Assembly: GCF_017948455.1 (NCBI RefSeq)
Contig: NZ_JAFFSU010000017.1
Location: 62,001-126,000, forward strand
DNA length: 64,000 bases
Direction of reading: 5' to 3'
Source of the DNA: Streptomyces sp. GESEQ-4
Lineage (GTDB): Bacteria > Actinomycetota > Actinomycetes > Streptomycetales > Streptomycetaceae
In this document: positions 1 to 7,607 of the stretch, piece after piece
Numbering within the stretch: the stretch's first letter is position 1
Layout: the number at the start of each line of letters is the position of its first letter
Program-made: the position numbers and the translations under genes
Notes under the pieces: model-generated
Databases searched by the model: none
What the model saw: only the letters and a program-made list of their open reading frames with translations
What the model was told of the DNA's origin: nothing

Positions 1-8
1 TGCGGGCA

Positions 9-323
9 GTGATCGATCCCGACTCTCTGGCCGACACCCCAGAGGTTCAGTGCCTGGTGGGTCGCCCTCGGGAGCTCTGGAACGACGACTGGCCGGAGTG
101 GGAGTCTCTCGACTACGTCGCCATGGAGGCGTTTGGACTACTCACCCGCGCGGATGACGACTGCGGCGACGCATTCTATGAAGCCGTCGAAGCCGAGGAG
201 GGCGCTGTAGGCGGCAATCGAGGGCCGCGCGGCGAGCAGTGGGACGTGCGATGCGAAGACGAGGCGATGCGTAAACTGCCGAGACTGAGCGCGATGTTTC
301 CCCTCCGGCCACTGGTCCGGTAG
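9..323 (+). CDS. hypothetical protein, possibly 5'-truncated by the window edge
   Basis: The frame is open from the left edge; the first usable start is a GTG at 9, giving 104 residues, but the true start may lie outside the window. The product is acidic and rich in Trp and Asp near residues 20-40, with Cys at about 51. I recognise no domain. GC-rich third positions support coding over most of its length. It converges on the DUF5958 gene. Both existence and start are uncertain. Confidence 0.5.
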   Translation: MIDPDSLADTPEVQCLVGRPRELWNDDWPEWESLDYVAMEAFGLLTRADDDCGDAFYEAVEAEEGAVGGNRGPRGEQWDVRCEDEAMRKLPRLSAMFPLRPLVR

Positions 324-341
324 GCGCGAAAGCGCGAGGGA

Positions 342-755
342 TCAGGTCGAGGCTTCGGGGGTGTCGACAGACAGGCGATGCCACGCGTGGCCGCAACCGT
401 CGGAGCAGAAGCGCTCTCGTCGGCGTTCGTCGGCGACGGCCAGCACCGCGATCAGTAGCCGGAATGACTTGAGGCGCTCGTCGTGCGGGGTGAGACTGGC
501 GATCTTTCCGAGTTGCTGGTCGATCCGCCCTCGTGTGATCAGAACTGCCGGTGTGTGCGTGGCGCGAAGTCCGGCACGTCGGATACTTTCCGGGCCGTCC
601 TCGGCGGTGGCGCGGGCCTGAATGCAGAAATGTGACAGGAGGCGCAGGGTGTTGGACTGCTCCTCAGTCGAAAGGCCCTCGAACCACTCGATTCCCTGTG
701 GCATCGGCCGAAGCTCCTGGGCGAGCTCGTTGAGAATGATGTACGGATCAGCCAT
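342..755 (-). CDS. DUF5958 family protein
   Basis: This protein of about 137 residues matches the Streptomyces DUF5958 pattern as I remember it: an N-terminal LNELAQ segment, a PQGIEWFEGLS segment, a central CIQARATAEDGPES stretch, THTPAVL, and a C-terminal ERFCSDGCGHAWH with two Cys and two His. That last cluster could bind a metal, but this is inference. I chose ATG at 755; an in-frame GTG lies two codons upstream at 761. No signal peptide or membrane segment is visible. Function is unknown; the family is common in streptomycete accessory DNA. Confidence 0.75.
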   Translation of the reverse strand: MADPYIILNELAQELRPMPQGIEWFEGLSTEEQSNTLRLLSHFCIQARATAEDGPESIRRAGLRATHTPAVLITRGRIDQQLGKIASLTPHDERLKSFRLLIAVLAVADERRRERFCSDGCGHAWHRLSVDTPEAST

Positions 756-819
756 GCTCACACCCCCGCTGCGCTCGATTCACAGACTTTCCCGGTCATC
801 CAAGCAGTCCCTCGGGTGC

Positions 820-1581
820 CTAGAAAGGTAGTTCGTCGGCTTCCAACGGCTCTGAGTACCCACGTACCCAGTGTCCGGGGAGGGCGGCGCAGAGCGACTC
901 CAGGTCGGCGAACGTACTTCCCCGAACGTGCAGCCAGCTGTGGTCACTCAGTCCGTCGAGCCGCAAGAGTTTCCCCGGCGCGGAGAACCAGCACACGGGT
1001 GACTCTTCCTTCCCCGTCCACATCGGGTACTCGGGAAACTCCACCGGCGCGAACCGACTCGGCAGCTCTCGAATCAGGCTGGCGGGAAGTTCGCAGGCGT
1101 TGTAGAGCCGTCCTTCGCTGCCAAGCAGCGTCTCGCTGAGTACGAGCTCGACACAGGCCAGGGAGACCCGCTCCAGGAAGCGGACCCAACCATCCCGTGA
1201 CTGGACGAACACTGGCGGATCGTCCTGATCGAGGTCCCGCAGCCGCACTCCCCAGAAAGCGCATCCCTGGTTCTCGCTGCGGAAGACGAGCACTCCACCG
1301 AACTCGTCGTGTACGAACAGCTCGGAAGGGCGCAGCAGCGGGTCCTGGTTGCCGGTGAGGTCGTGACGCGTGCCGAGAAGCGAATACGCCTCGCGCAACG
1401 CGGTCGGCAGCGCGAGCCCCAGCATCTCCTCGGCTCGCTCCAGCTCCTCCGCTCGCGTACCCGCGCCGTCGGCGAGCGGCTCCGCCCACGCTGCGGCAAA
1501 GTCCCGAACGAAGGCCCAGGCTCCCGCCCTGTCGGGTATTCCGCCGCGCAGAGCTTGAGCCACATCGAACGCGTCAACCAT
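820..1581 (-). CDS. SMI1/KNR4 family protein
   Basis: A 253-residue cytosolic protein. The region of residues 35-110, with an LERAEEMLGLALPTALREAY segment followed by acidic and aromatic blocks, is the SMI1/KNR4 (SUKH) fold signature. In bacteria this fold is often an immunity protein against contact-dependent or polymorphic toxins. No toxin gene is adjacent here, so the immunity role is only a possibility. The ATG at 1581 is preferred because TACGGT lies 7 nt upstream, which would give a leaderless mRNA. An upstream in-frame start at 1626 would add 15 atypical residues. Confidence 0.75.
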   Translation of the reverse strand: MVDAFDVAQALRGGIPDRAGAWAFVRDFAAAWAEPLADGAGTRAEELERAEEMLGLALPTALREAYSLLGTRHDLTGNQDPLLRPSELFVHDEFGGVLVFRSENQGCAFWGVRLRDLDQDDPPVFVQSRDGWVRFLERVSLACVELVLSETLLGSEGRLYNACELPASLIRELPSRFAPVEFPEYPMWTGKEESPVCWFSAPGKLLRLDGLSDHSWLHVRGSTFADLESLCAALPGHWVRGYSEPLEADELPF

Positions 1582-1588
1582 GCGGTGG

Positions 1589-1594
1589 ACCGTA
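1589..1594 (-). promoter_or_regulatory. -10 element of a leaderless promoter (SMI1/KNR4 gene)
   Basis: Read on the minus strand, TACGGT is followed by 7 nt and then the ATG at 1581. This TANNNT-to-start spacing would put transcription initiation on the start codon. Inferred from position only. Confidence 0.45.
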
Positions 1595-1726
1595 CAGGCC
1601 GGCCAGCTTCGCCGGGACTGCGCCAAGTCGTTCGCCAGAAGCGCTGGGACTCGCCACGTCTACTGAGAACGGACAACACACCTATCGTGCTCAGGCTCAG
1701 CCGAACGGGCGTGGTGTGGCGCACTT

Positions 1727-1746
1727 TTGCAAGCGGGTGCTTGCAA
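1727..1746. promoter_or_regulatory. perfect 8-bp inverted repeat, probable operator
   Basis: TTGCAAGC, a 4-nt spacer GGGT, then GCTTGCAA. This perfect palindrome ends 30 bp before the XRE-family gene at 1777. Its place and symmetry fit an autoregulatory operator for that protein. There is no T-run, so it is not a terminator. Confidence 0.6.
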
Positions 1747-1776
1747 TAGTTAGCGGGGGTGGTGCAAGGTGGGGAC

Positions 1777-2316
1777 ATGGCATCGCTCAACGTCGGCAAT
1801 CTCGGTGAGTACCTGCGCGAGCAGCGGCGCAATGCGCAGCTGTCGCTCAGGCAGCTCGCCGACGCCGCCGGGGTGTCCAATCCGTATCTGAGCCAGATCG
1901 AGCGCGGGCTGCGCAAGCCGAGCGCGGAGGTGCTGCAGCAGGTCGCCAAGGCGCTGCGGATCTCCGCCGAGACGCTGTACGTGCGGGCCGGGATCCTCGA
2001 CGCCGAGCGGGACCGGGACGAGGTGGAGACCCGTGCGGTCATCCTCGCCGATCCCACGCTGAACGAGCGGCAGAAGCAGGTGCTGCTCCAGGTCTACGAG
2101 TCCTTCCGCAAGGAGAACGGGTTCGAGACCGGCACCACGGTGGAGGAAGGCCGCGACGGGGCGGCCGGCGCGGTCCCTCAGGACATGGACGCGGACCTCC
2201 AGGGCATAGCGGACGACGACGCTCAGGATGACGACGCCCCGCACAGTGACACCGCCGTACGCGGCACCCGCAAGGCCGGCGGCAGCGACGCCGCCCCGCA
2301 GCAGTCGGCGGGCTGA
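1777..2316 (+). CDS. XRE-family helix-turn-helix regulator
   Basis: A 179-residue protein with an HTH_3 domain at about residues 8-65. It has the classic order LREQRRN, LRQLADAAGVS (turn), PYLSQIERGLRKPS (recognition helix), then an alanine-rich dimer segment. The C-terminal 60 residues are acidic and low-complexity. The ATG at 1777 is preferred over the in-frame GTG at 1759 because it follows the GTGGGGAC region directly. A perfect TTGCAAGC palindrome just upstream is a likely autoregulatory site. The next gene, 74 bp downstream on the same strand, encodes a HbhA-like coiled-coil protein, so the two may be co-transcribed. Confidence 0.9.
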   Translation: MASLNVGNLGEYLREQRRNAQLSLRQLADAAGVSNPYLSQIERGLRKPSAEVLQQVAKALRISAETLYVRAGILDAERDRDEVETRAVILADPTLNERQKQVLLQVYESFRKENGFETGTTVEEGRDGAAGAVPQDMDADLQGIADDDAQDDDAPHSDTAVRGTRKAGGSDAAPQQSAG

Positions 2317-2390
2317 CGTGACCCAGCACCACGCCGACTGACCCGCGGGACCCAAAACCCTCAAGCACGCGACCCGGGAGGACCATCACC

Positions 2391-3056
2391 ATGGCCATCA
2401 CCGACGACCTCCGTAAGACCCTCAGCGACCCGACCCCGCTCTACTTCGCCGCCGGCACCGCCGACCTGGCCCTCCAGCAGGCCAAGAAGGTGCCCTCCCT
2501 GGTGGAGCAGCTGCGCTCCGAGGCGCCGGCCCGTATCGACGCCGTACGCAACACCGACCCGAAGTCCGTCCAGGAGCAGGCCACCGCCCGCGCCAAGGAG
2601 GTCGGTGCCAAGGTCAAGGGGACGCAGGAGAACGTCCAGACCAAGGTCAACGAGTTCATCGGCTCGCTGGACGCCGACATCAAGAAGCTCGGCAGCACCC
2701 TCGACGCCGACCTGAAGAAGCTCGGCGAGACTGCCCAGGACATCGCGCTGCGCTCGGTCGGCGTCGCCGCCGAGTACGCCGTCAAGGCCCGCGAGACCTA
2801 CGAGAAGGTCGCCGAGCACGGCGAGCAGGCCGTGAAGACCTGGCGCGGCGAGGCCGCCGAGGAGATCGAGGAGCTCGCCGTCGCGGTCGAGCCCAAGGCC
2901 GAGCCGGTCGAGCTCAAGGAAGCCGGCCAGCCCAAGGCCGCCGAGAAGCCCGCCGAGGCCAAGGCCGAGCCCGCCCCGGCGAAGAAGCCCGTCGCGAAGA
3001 AGGCTCCGGCCGCCCGCAAGACCACGGCCAAGAAGACGACGCCGCCGGCCAAGTAA
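2391..3056 (+). CDS. HbhA-like lysine-rich coiled-coil protein
   Basis: This 221-residue protein has a long amphipathic helical region (about residues 5-150, rich in Lys, Glu and Ala). The tail is Pro/Ala/Lys-rich, with KKPVAKKAPAARKTTAKK-type repeats. This matches mycobacterial heparin-binding haemagglutinin and its actinobacterial relatives, which bind polyanions and are often surface-associated. It has no signal peptide, as is also true of HbhA. The ATG at 2391 follows GGGAGGACC at good spacing. A strong hairpin lies 28 bp after the stop. Adhesion or nucleic-acid binding are both possible; only the architecture is seen. Confidence 0.8.
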   Translation: MAITDDLRKTLSDPTPLYFAAGTADLALQQAKKVPSLVEQLRSEAPARIDAVRNTDPKSVQEQATARAKEVGAKVKGTQENVQTKVNEFIGSLDADIKKLGSTLDADLKKLGETAQDIALRSVGVAAEYAVKARETYEKVAEHGEQAVKTWRGEAAEEIEELAVAVEPKAEPVELKEAGQPKAAEKPAEAKAEPAPAKKPVAKKAPAARKTTAKKTTPPAK

Positions 3057-3084
3057 GGCAGGCGGAGAAGACGGACGGGTCGTA

Positions 3085-3117
3085 ACGGGTCGGGCACTCC
3101 TGGAGTGCTCGGCCCGT
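3085..3117 (+). terminator. terminator hairpin after the HbhA-like gene
   Basis: A stem of about 16 bp (ACGGGTCGGGCACTCC pairing with GGAGTGCTCGGCCCGT, two G-U wobbles) and almost no loop. There is only a short T-containing tail, as is common in Streptomyces. Confidence 0.7.
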
Positions 3118-3178
3118 TCTGCGGGTAGCGGGTTTCCGGTTGCGGGTACGGTGACCGCGTAGGGACTAACCGATACGG

Positions 3179-3529
3179 GTGGTGGACGTTGTGCTGATGC
3201 AGGGGTTCGCAGGGTTCATGTGGCTGCTGAGCGTCGCCCTGATCCTTTTCAGCGGCTTCGCTCTCTTCGACGCCGTCACGCGCCGCGAGGACGCCTACCG
3301 CGCGGCCGACAAGCAGACCAAGCCGTTCTGGCTGATCATCCTCGGGATCGCCTTCGTGGTGAACCTGATCTTCAACATCCTGTCGTTCCTGCCGATCATC
3401 GGCCTCATCGCCACGATCGTGTACATGGTCGACGTCCGCCCGGCCATCCGCAGCCTCCCCGGCGGCGGCCGCCCGAGGAGGGGTTCGAGCAGCGACGGCC
3501 CTTACGGCCCATACAACGGCGGACGGTAA
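3179..3529 (+). CDS. DUF2516 family membrane protein
   Basis: A 116-residue integral membrane protein with two hydrophobic helices (about residues 11-32 and 51-83). They are separated by a charged loop containing RREDAYRAADKQTKPFW, the most conserved part of DUF2516. The C-terminal 30 residues are Gly/Arg-rich and cytosolic. GTG at 3179 is one possible start; ATG at 3197 is an alternative. Function is unknown. A hairpin and a dispersed intergenic repeat begin right after the stop. Confidence 0.8.
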   Translation: MVDVVLMQGFAGFMWLLSVALILFSGFALFDAVTRREDAYRAADKQTKPFWLIILGIAFVVNLIFNILSFLPIIGLIATIVYMVDVRPAIRSLPGGGRPRRGSSSDGPYGPYNGGR

Positions 3530-3534
3530 GTAAA

Positions 3535-3598
3535 GCGCCCCAAAGGGGCGCGGGGAACTGCGCGACCAGCCACAACGGACCGGCAGACGGCGCACGAC
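3535..3598. repeat. Streptomyces dispersed intergenic repeat, copy 1
   Basis: A GCGCCCC-AAA-GGGGCGC hairpin runs into GGGGAACTGCGCGACCAGCC and CGGACCGGCAGACG. The core reappears at 27810 and a related form at 23408. The hairpin sits 5 bp after the DUF2516 stop and could also end transcription. Confidence 0.75.
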
Positions 3599-3623
3599 AG
3601 AACCCGCTACGGCGAGCCCCCGC

Positions 3624-4934
3624 TCAGCCCGCCCGATCCAACAGCAACACCGCCACGTCGTCAGTCAACTCGCCCCCATTGAGCGCCCGCACCTCATTGA
3701 CGACCGCCCGCAACAACGCCTCCCCACCCAACCCCTCGGACAGCTGCCGACGGACAAGCGACACCATCCCGTCCTGCCCGAGCCGCTCCCGCCCCTCACC
3801 GACATGCCCCTCGATCAGCCCGTCGGTATAGAGCATCAGGCTCCACTCCCGCCCCAGCTCCACCTGCGTCCGCGGCCACCGCGCACCGGGCAGCAGACCG
3901 ATCGCCGGCCCGTTGTTGTCATGCGGCAGCAACCGCGCGGGCCGCCCCGGCCGGGCAACCAGCGGCGCCGGATGCCCCGCGAGGCACAGCCCCGCCCGCC
4001 GCCCGTCCGGCGCGATATCCACCGTGCACAGCGTCGCGAAGATCTCCTCGTCGGCGCGCTCATGCTCCAGCACCTGCTGCAACGTGCCGAGCAGCTCATC
4101 CCCGCACAGCCCCGCCAGGGTCAGCGCCCGCCAGGCGATCCGCAGCTCAACGCCGAGCGCCGCCTCATCCGGGCCATGCCCGCAGACGTCGCCGATCATG
4201 GCGTGTACCGTGCCGTCCGGCGTGCGGACGACGTCGTAGAAGTCACCGCCGAGCAGTGCCCGCGAGCGCCCCGGGCGGTATCGCGCGGCGAACCGCAGCG
4301 AGGAGCCCTCCAGCAGCGGCGTCGGCAGCAGGCCGCGTTCCAGGCGCCGGTTCTCCTGCGCCCGCATCCGGCCCTCGGCGAGCCGCCGCTCGGCCGTGTC
4401 GGAACGTTTCCGCTCCACGGCGTACCGGATCGCCCTGCTCAGCAGCCGGCCGTCCAGTTCATCCCGGAAGAGATAGTCCTGCGCGCCCACACGGACCGCC
4501 TCGGTGGCGCGCTCGGTGTCGCCGGACGCGGTCAGCGCGAGCACGGCGTGCCGGGGCGCGAGCTCCAGGACGTGCTTGAGTACGGCCAGCTCGTCCTCGT
4601 CATCGGTTCGGCCGGGCGCGGGCAGCGCGAGGTCGAGCAGGATGCAGTGGACGTCGTCGGTCAGCAGCCGCCCGGCCTCGGTGAGATTGCGGGCCGTGCG
4701 GATGCGGATCGGCTTGCCGGAGGAATCGAGCAGTTCGGGCACGATCGGCGAGCCGCCGGGATCGTCCTCGATCACCAGCAGGGTCAGGTTCGCGGCACTG
4801 CCGCTCGGGTTGTCGACCGGCTCTGCCGTGCGCGGGGCCTCTTGCTTGGAGGGACCGCGCTCTGTGGACGCGGCCGGCGCCTGACCACTTTCCACGGCCG
4901 GGATCGCTCTCTGCCGCGGTACGGGTACGGGCAT
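3624..4934 (-). CDS. receiver domain-PP2C (SpoIIE/RsbU-type) phosphatase
   Basis: A 436-residue two-domain protein. Residues 55-180 form a CheY-like receiver with an EDD acidic pair, phospho-acceptor Asp in LLDLALP and Thr in ALTAS. The usual conserved Lys is replaced (DYLFRDE). Residues 200-436 form a SpoIIE/RsbU PP2C phosphatase with GGDFYDV, GDVCGHGPDEAALG, TDGLIEG and ELTDDVAVLLL metal-binding motifs. Such proteins dephosphorylate anti-sigma-factor antagonists and so switch on alternative sigma factors. No histidine kinase or anti-sigma gene is adjacent, so partners are unknown. The ATG at 4934 follows GGAAGGA; longer frames to 5132 lack an RBS. Confidence 0.92.
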   Translation of the reverse strand: MPVPVPRQRAIPAVESGQAPAASTERGPSKQEAPRTAEPVDNPSGSAANLTLLVIEDDPGGSPIVPELLDSSGKPIRIRTARNLTEAGRLLTDDVHCILLDLALPAPGRTDDEDELAVLKHVLELAPRHAVLALTASGDTERATEAVRVGAQDYLFRDELDGRLLSRAIRYAVERKRSDTAERRLAEGRMRAQENRRLERGLLPTPLLEGSSLRFAARYRPGRSRALLGGDFYDVVRTPDGTVHAMIGDVCGHGPDEAALGVELRIAWRALTLAGLCGDELLGTLQQVLEHERADEEIFATLCTVDIAPDGRRAGLCLAGHPAPLVARPGRPARLLPHDNNGPAIGLLPGARWPRTQVELGREWSLMLYTDGLIEGHVGEGRERLGQDGMVSLVRRQLSEGLGGEALLRAVVNEVRALNGGELTDDVAVLLLDRAG

Positions 4935-5253
4935 TGTGTTGGGTTCCTTCCCTCCCCCCGAGGGCATGGCCGGGGGACGAGGAAGTCCTCCCACCGACCG
5001 GGACCATAGCGGTTGTCGACGCCGTAAAGGAATGGTGTGACGCACGCCGCTCGGCACTCGGCCGCTGTCATATGCCGCTTTCCGTACCGCAGTTGGACAG
5101 GGCGACCACGAGACGGGGATGACGAAGGTCACGTCCGCGGATGTTTGAACGCCCGTGCCGGGTGGGCCAGATCACGTGGTATGAGTCACGAAACGGACGG
5201 AGCTTTATATATCCCTCCGTACGTGACCGGCGAGGGACTTGCCCGACGAAACC
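4935..5253. other. intergenic region without a recognisable gene
   Basis: 319 bp between the phosphatase start and the NlpC/P60 stop. It must hold the phosphatase promoter. A small AT-rich patch with a 6-bp inverted repeat (ACGGAG/CTCCGT) occurs near 5200-5224. I see no convincing gene. Confidence 0.5.
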
Positions 5254-6342
5254 TCACGCCCCCGGCCGCACCACCCCGAGTATCGGCATCGACCCGGCGC
5301 CCGCGATCGTCACCGTCCGCCCCGGGCGCGGGGCGTGGACGATCGCGCCGTCGCCGATGTACATCGCGACATGGCTGGCGTCGTCGAAGTAGATGATGAG
5401 GTCGCCGGGGCGCATGTCCTTGACGTCGACCGACTTCAGCTGCTTCCACTGCTCCTGCGAGGTGCGCGGAATCACATCGCCGGCCGCGAGCCAGGCCTGT
5501 GAGGTCAGGCCCGAGCAGTCGTACGTCTCGGGACCCTCGGCGCCCCACTCGTACGCCTTTCCGACCTGGGCCGTCGCGTACGCGACCGCCTTCTTGCCCG
5601 CCGCGGTGGCCTTGCCCTGCACGTCGTCGAGGACGCCGGTGTCGAGCCAGGCGGTCTGCGCCTCGTACGCGGCCTGGCGCTCCAGCTCGGCGAGGCGCTT
5701 CTTCTCGTCCTTCTCCAGCTCGGACTCGAGCTTCTCGGCCGCCGCGATCTGCTTCTTGATCTTCTTCTGGGCGGTCGCCTTGGCCTTGCGGTTGGCCTCC
5801 AGCTTCTTCCACTGGGCGGAGGCGTCCTTGGCGTACTGCTCCAAGTCCTGCTGGGTGCGGGTCATTTCCTGGATCAGGGCCTTGGTGGCGCGCTCGCCCT
5901 GCAGTACACGGCCCGCGCCGTCGAGGAACTGCTGAGGGTTGTCACTGAGCATCAGATGCGCCTCGTCCGGCAGCCCGCCGCTGCGGTACTGGGCGCGGGC
6001 CGCCGCGCCGGCGCGCTTCTTGAGGTCGTCCAGTCTCGCCTGCCCCTGGACGATCTTGTTGGCCAGGCCGACGATCTCCGCGGACTGCTGCTTGGCCTTC
6101 TCCTCGGCGGCGTTGTACGCGTCCGTGGCGGCGGCGGCCTCGCGGTAGAGCCTGTCGATCTTCTCGCGGACGACCTCAAGCTCCGCGTTCGTCACGGGAG
6201 TCGAGGAAGCGGAAGCGGACGCCGGGGGAGTCGGCGTGGGAGTCGGTGCGGCGAACGCCATGCCGGGTGCCGCCGCCAGCACGGTGACCGCACAGACCAC
6301 GGTCACGGCCGCCGAGATCAGGCCCCGCTTGCCCGTACCCAT
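5254..6342 (-). CDS. secreted NlpC/P60 family cell-wall hydrolase
   Basis: A 362-residue protein. A signal peptide occupies residues 1-32 (RGLISAAVTVVCAV core, AFA cleavage). A Thr/Pro linker follows, then a long coiled coil (about 50-240), then a C-terminal NlpC/P60 domain (about 245-362). The catalytic triad is visible: Cys in TYDCSGLTSQAW, His in ASHVAMYIG and His in AIVHAPRPG. Family members cut D-Glu-meso-DAP type bonds in peptidoglycan, and the coiled coil often controls activity. The ATG at 6342 is chosen because a typical signal peptide starts there; longer frames add charged residues. It is probably an RpfA/RipA-like remodelling enzyme, but the exact bond is not determinable here. 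Confidence 0.93.
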   Translation of the reverse strand: MGTGKRGLISAAVTVVCAVTVLAAAPGMAFAAPTPTPTPPASASASSTPVTNAELEVVREKIDRLYREAAAATDAYNAAEEKAKQQSAEIVGLANKIVQGQARLDDLKKRAGAAARAQYRSGGLPDEAHLMLSDNPQQFLDGAGRVLQGERATKALIQEMTRTQQDLEQYAKDASAQWKKLEANRKAKATAQKKIKKQIAAAEKLESELEKDEKKRLAELERQAAYEAQTAWLDTGVLDDVQGKATAAGKKAVAYATAQVGKAYEWGAEGPETYDCSGLTSQAWLAAGDVIPRTSQEQWKQLKSVDVKDMRPGDLIIYFDDASHVAMYIGDGAIVHAPRPGRTVTIAGAGSMPILGVVRPGA

Positions 6343-6589
6343 ACCACTGCCCCCAAACTGATTTACCGTCAGTAACTTACGGACACCCGGGGGATCGTGC
6401 CACGAGAGGGCACAAAACGACAGAGGCAAGGACTCTCTCCCCCGTTCAACCGCTGCTACGACGATCTCCCCACCTTTGTGACGAGCCACTCCCGGAGATC
6501 GTTCCCGGTCTTCCCGCCGCCCGGGGAAACGAGAGGGAAACCTGTCCGGTCCTGTGCCCCAAGCCGCCAGGTCCTGCGCCCCGGAACCG

Positions 6590-7438
6590 TCAGAACCTGG
6601 GCGCCAACGCCGCCCAGCGCACGGTCACTTCACCCTGCCGCCAGCGCACCGGCCCGTCCGCCACCGGCCAGTCGGCGCGCAGATCCCGGACCGCGCGCAT
6701 CCAGCGCTGGCGGGCGCCGTAGGAGGCGTAGGGCGCGGCAGCCGCCCAGGCGCGGTCGAAGTCGCGCAGGAAGGCATGGACCGGTTCGCCGGGGACATTG
6801 CGGTGGATGAGCGCTTTCGGGAGGCGCTCGGCGAGGTCCGACGGCCGCTCCAGGGACCCGAGTCGGGCCGCGAACGTCACCGTGCGCGGCCCCTCCGGAC
6901 CGAGCGCCACCCACACATGCCGCCGCCCGATCTCGTCGCAGGTGCCTTCGACGAGCAGTCCGCCGCCGGAGCCGTCCGCCCGGGGCGCGAGCCGGGCGCA
7001 CAGCCGCTCCCAGACCCCGGCGACCTCGTCCTCGTCGTACTGGCGCAGCACGTTGGCGGCGCGGACGAGCAACGGCCGCTGAGGGATGGGAATTTCGAAC
7101 CCGCCGTGCCGGAACACCAGCCCCTCGCGCTCGTACGGCCGTGCCGCCGCGACCCGCGCCGGTTCGATCTCGACGCCGACGACCCGCGCGCGTGGGGCGA
7201 CCGTACGGAGGCGGCCGAGCAGTTCGACGGCCGTCCAGGGGGCCGCGCCGTAGCCGAGGTCGACCGCGACGGCGTCGGCGCTGCGGCGCAGTGCGGCGCC
7301 GTGTGTGGCCGCGATCCAGCGGTCCATGCGGCGGAGCCGGTTCGGGTTGGTGGTCCCGCGCGTCACTGTTCCCACAATGGGGGTCCCCCCGCTCGAGCGA
7401 AGTCGAGAGTGGGGGAGGGCCGTCGCGCGGGAGGTCAT
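6590..7438 (-). CDS. class I SAM-dependent methyltransferase-like protein
   Basis: A 282-residue protein with a Rossmann SAM site: AVDLGYGAAPWTAVELL near residue 60, then VVGVEIEP as the acidic end of strand 2. The later AANVLRQYDEDEV segment stands where catalytic motifs occur. The substrate is unknown. The first 23 residues (LPHSRLRSSGGTP) are encoded by a dispersed palindromic element at 7371-7417, so the original start may be further in, around the GTG or ATG codons at 7320-7370. It is divergent from mshA, with about 170 bp between them. Confidence 0.8.
   Translation of the reverse strand: MTSRATALPHSRLRSSGGTPIVGTVTRGTTNPNRLRRMDRWIAATHGAALRRSADAVAVDLGYGAAPWTAVELLGRLRTVAPRARVVGVEIEPARVAAARPYEREGLVFRHGGFEIPIPQRPLLVRAANVLRQYDEDEVAGVWERLCARLAPRADGSGGGLLVEGTCDEIGRRHVWVALGPEGPRTVTFAARLGSLERPSDLAERLPKALIHRNVPGEPVHAFLRDFDRAWAAAAPYASYGARQRWMRAVRDLRADWPVADGPVRWRQGEVTVRWAALAPRF
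7371..7417. repeat. dispersed palindromic element within a gene start
   Basis: The element reads CCCACAATGGGGGTCCCCCC, then GCTCGAGCGAAGTCGAGAGT and GGGGGAG. I recognise this GC-rich palindromic unit as recurring many times in Streptomyces genomes, often adding an N-terminal PHSRLRS-type peptide to proteins. Here it overlaps the 5' end of the methyltransferase gene. Confidence 0.7.
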
Positions 7439-7607
7439 GGCTACGAGGGTATGTGAACGCACTTCGACCTCGAACGGTTGAGCGACCACCGGTAATGATT
7501 CAGCAAAAAACTCCGAACCAGAAATGGAATGCCATCGTCCGGTGTTCCTCCTCTGGAGGGCCCGCACGTCCTCCCGAAGGCATGCCCGGAACAAGGAGGA
7601 ACGCCAC

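Noticed and set aside
6343..6589. A cyclic-di-AMP (ydaO-type) riboswitch before the NlpC/P60 gene
   Set aside because: Such switches often precede cell-wall hydrolase genes in actinobacteria, but I see no matching conserved core in this 247-bp leader.
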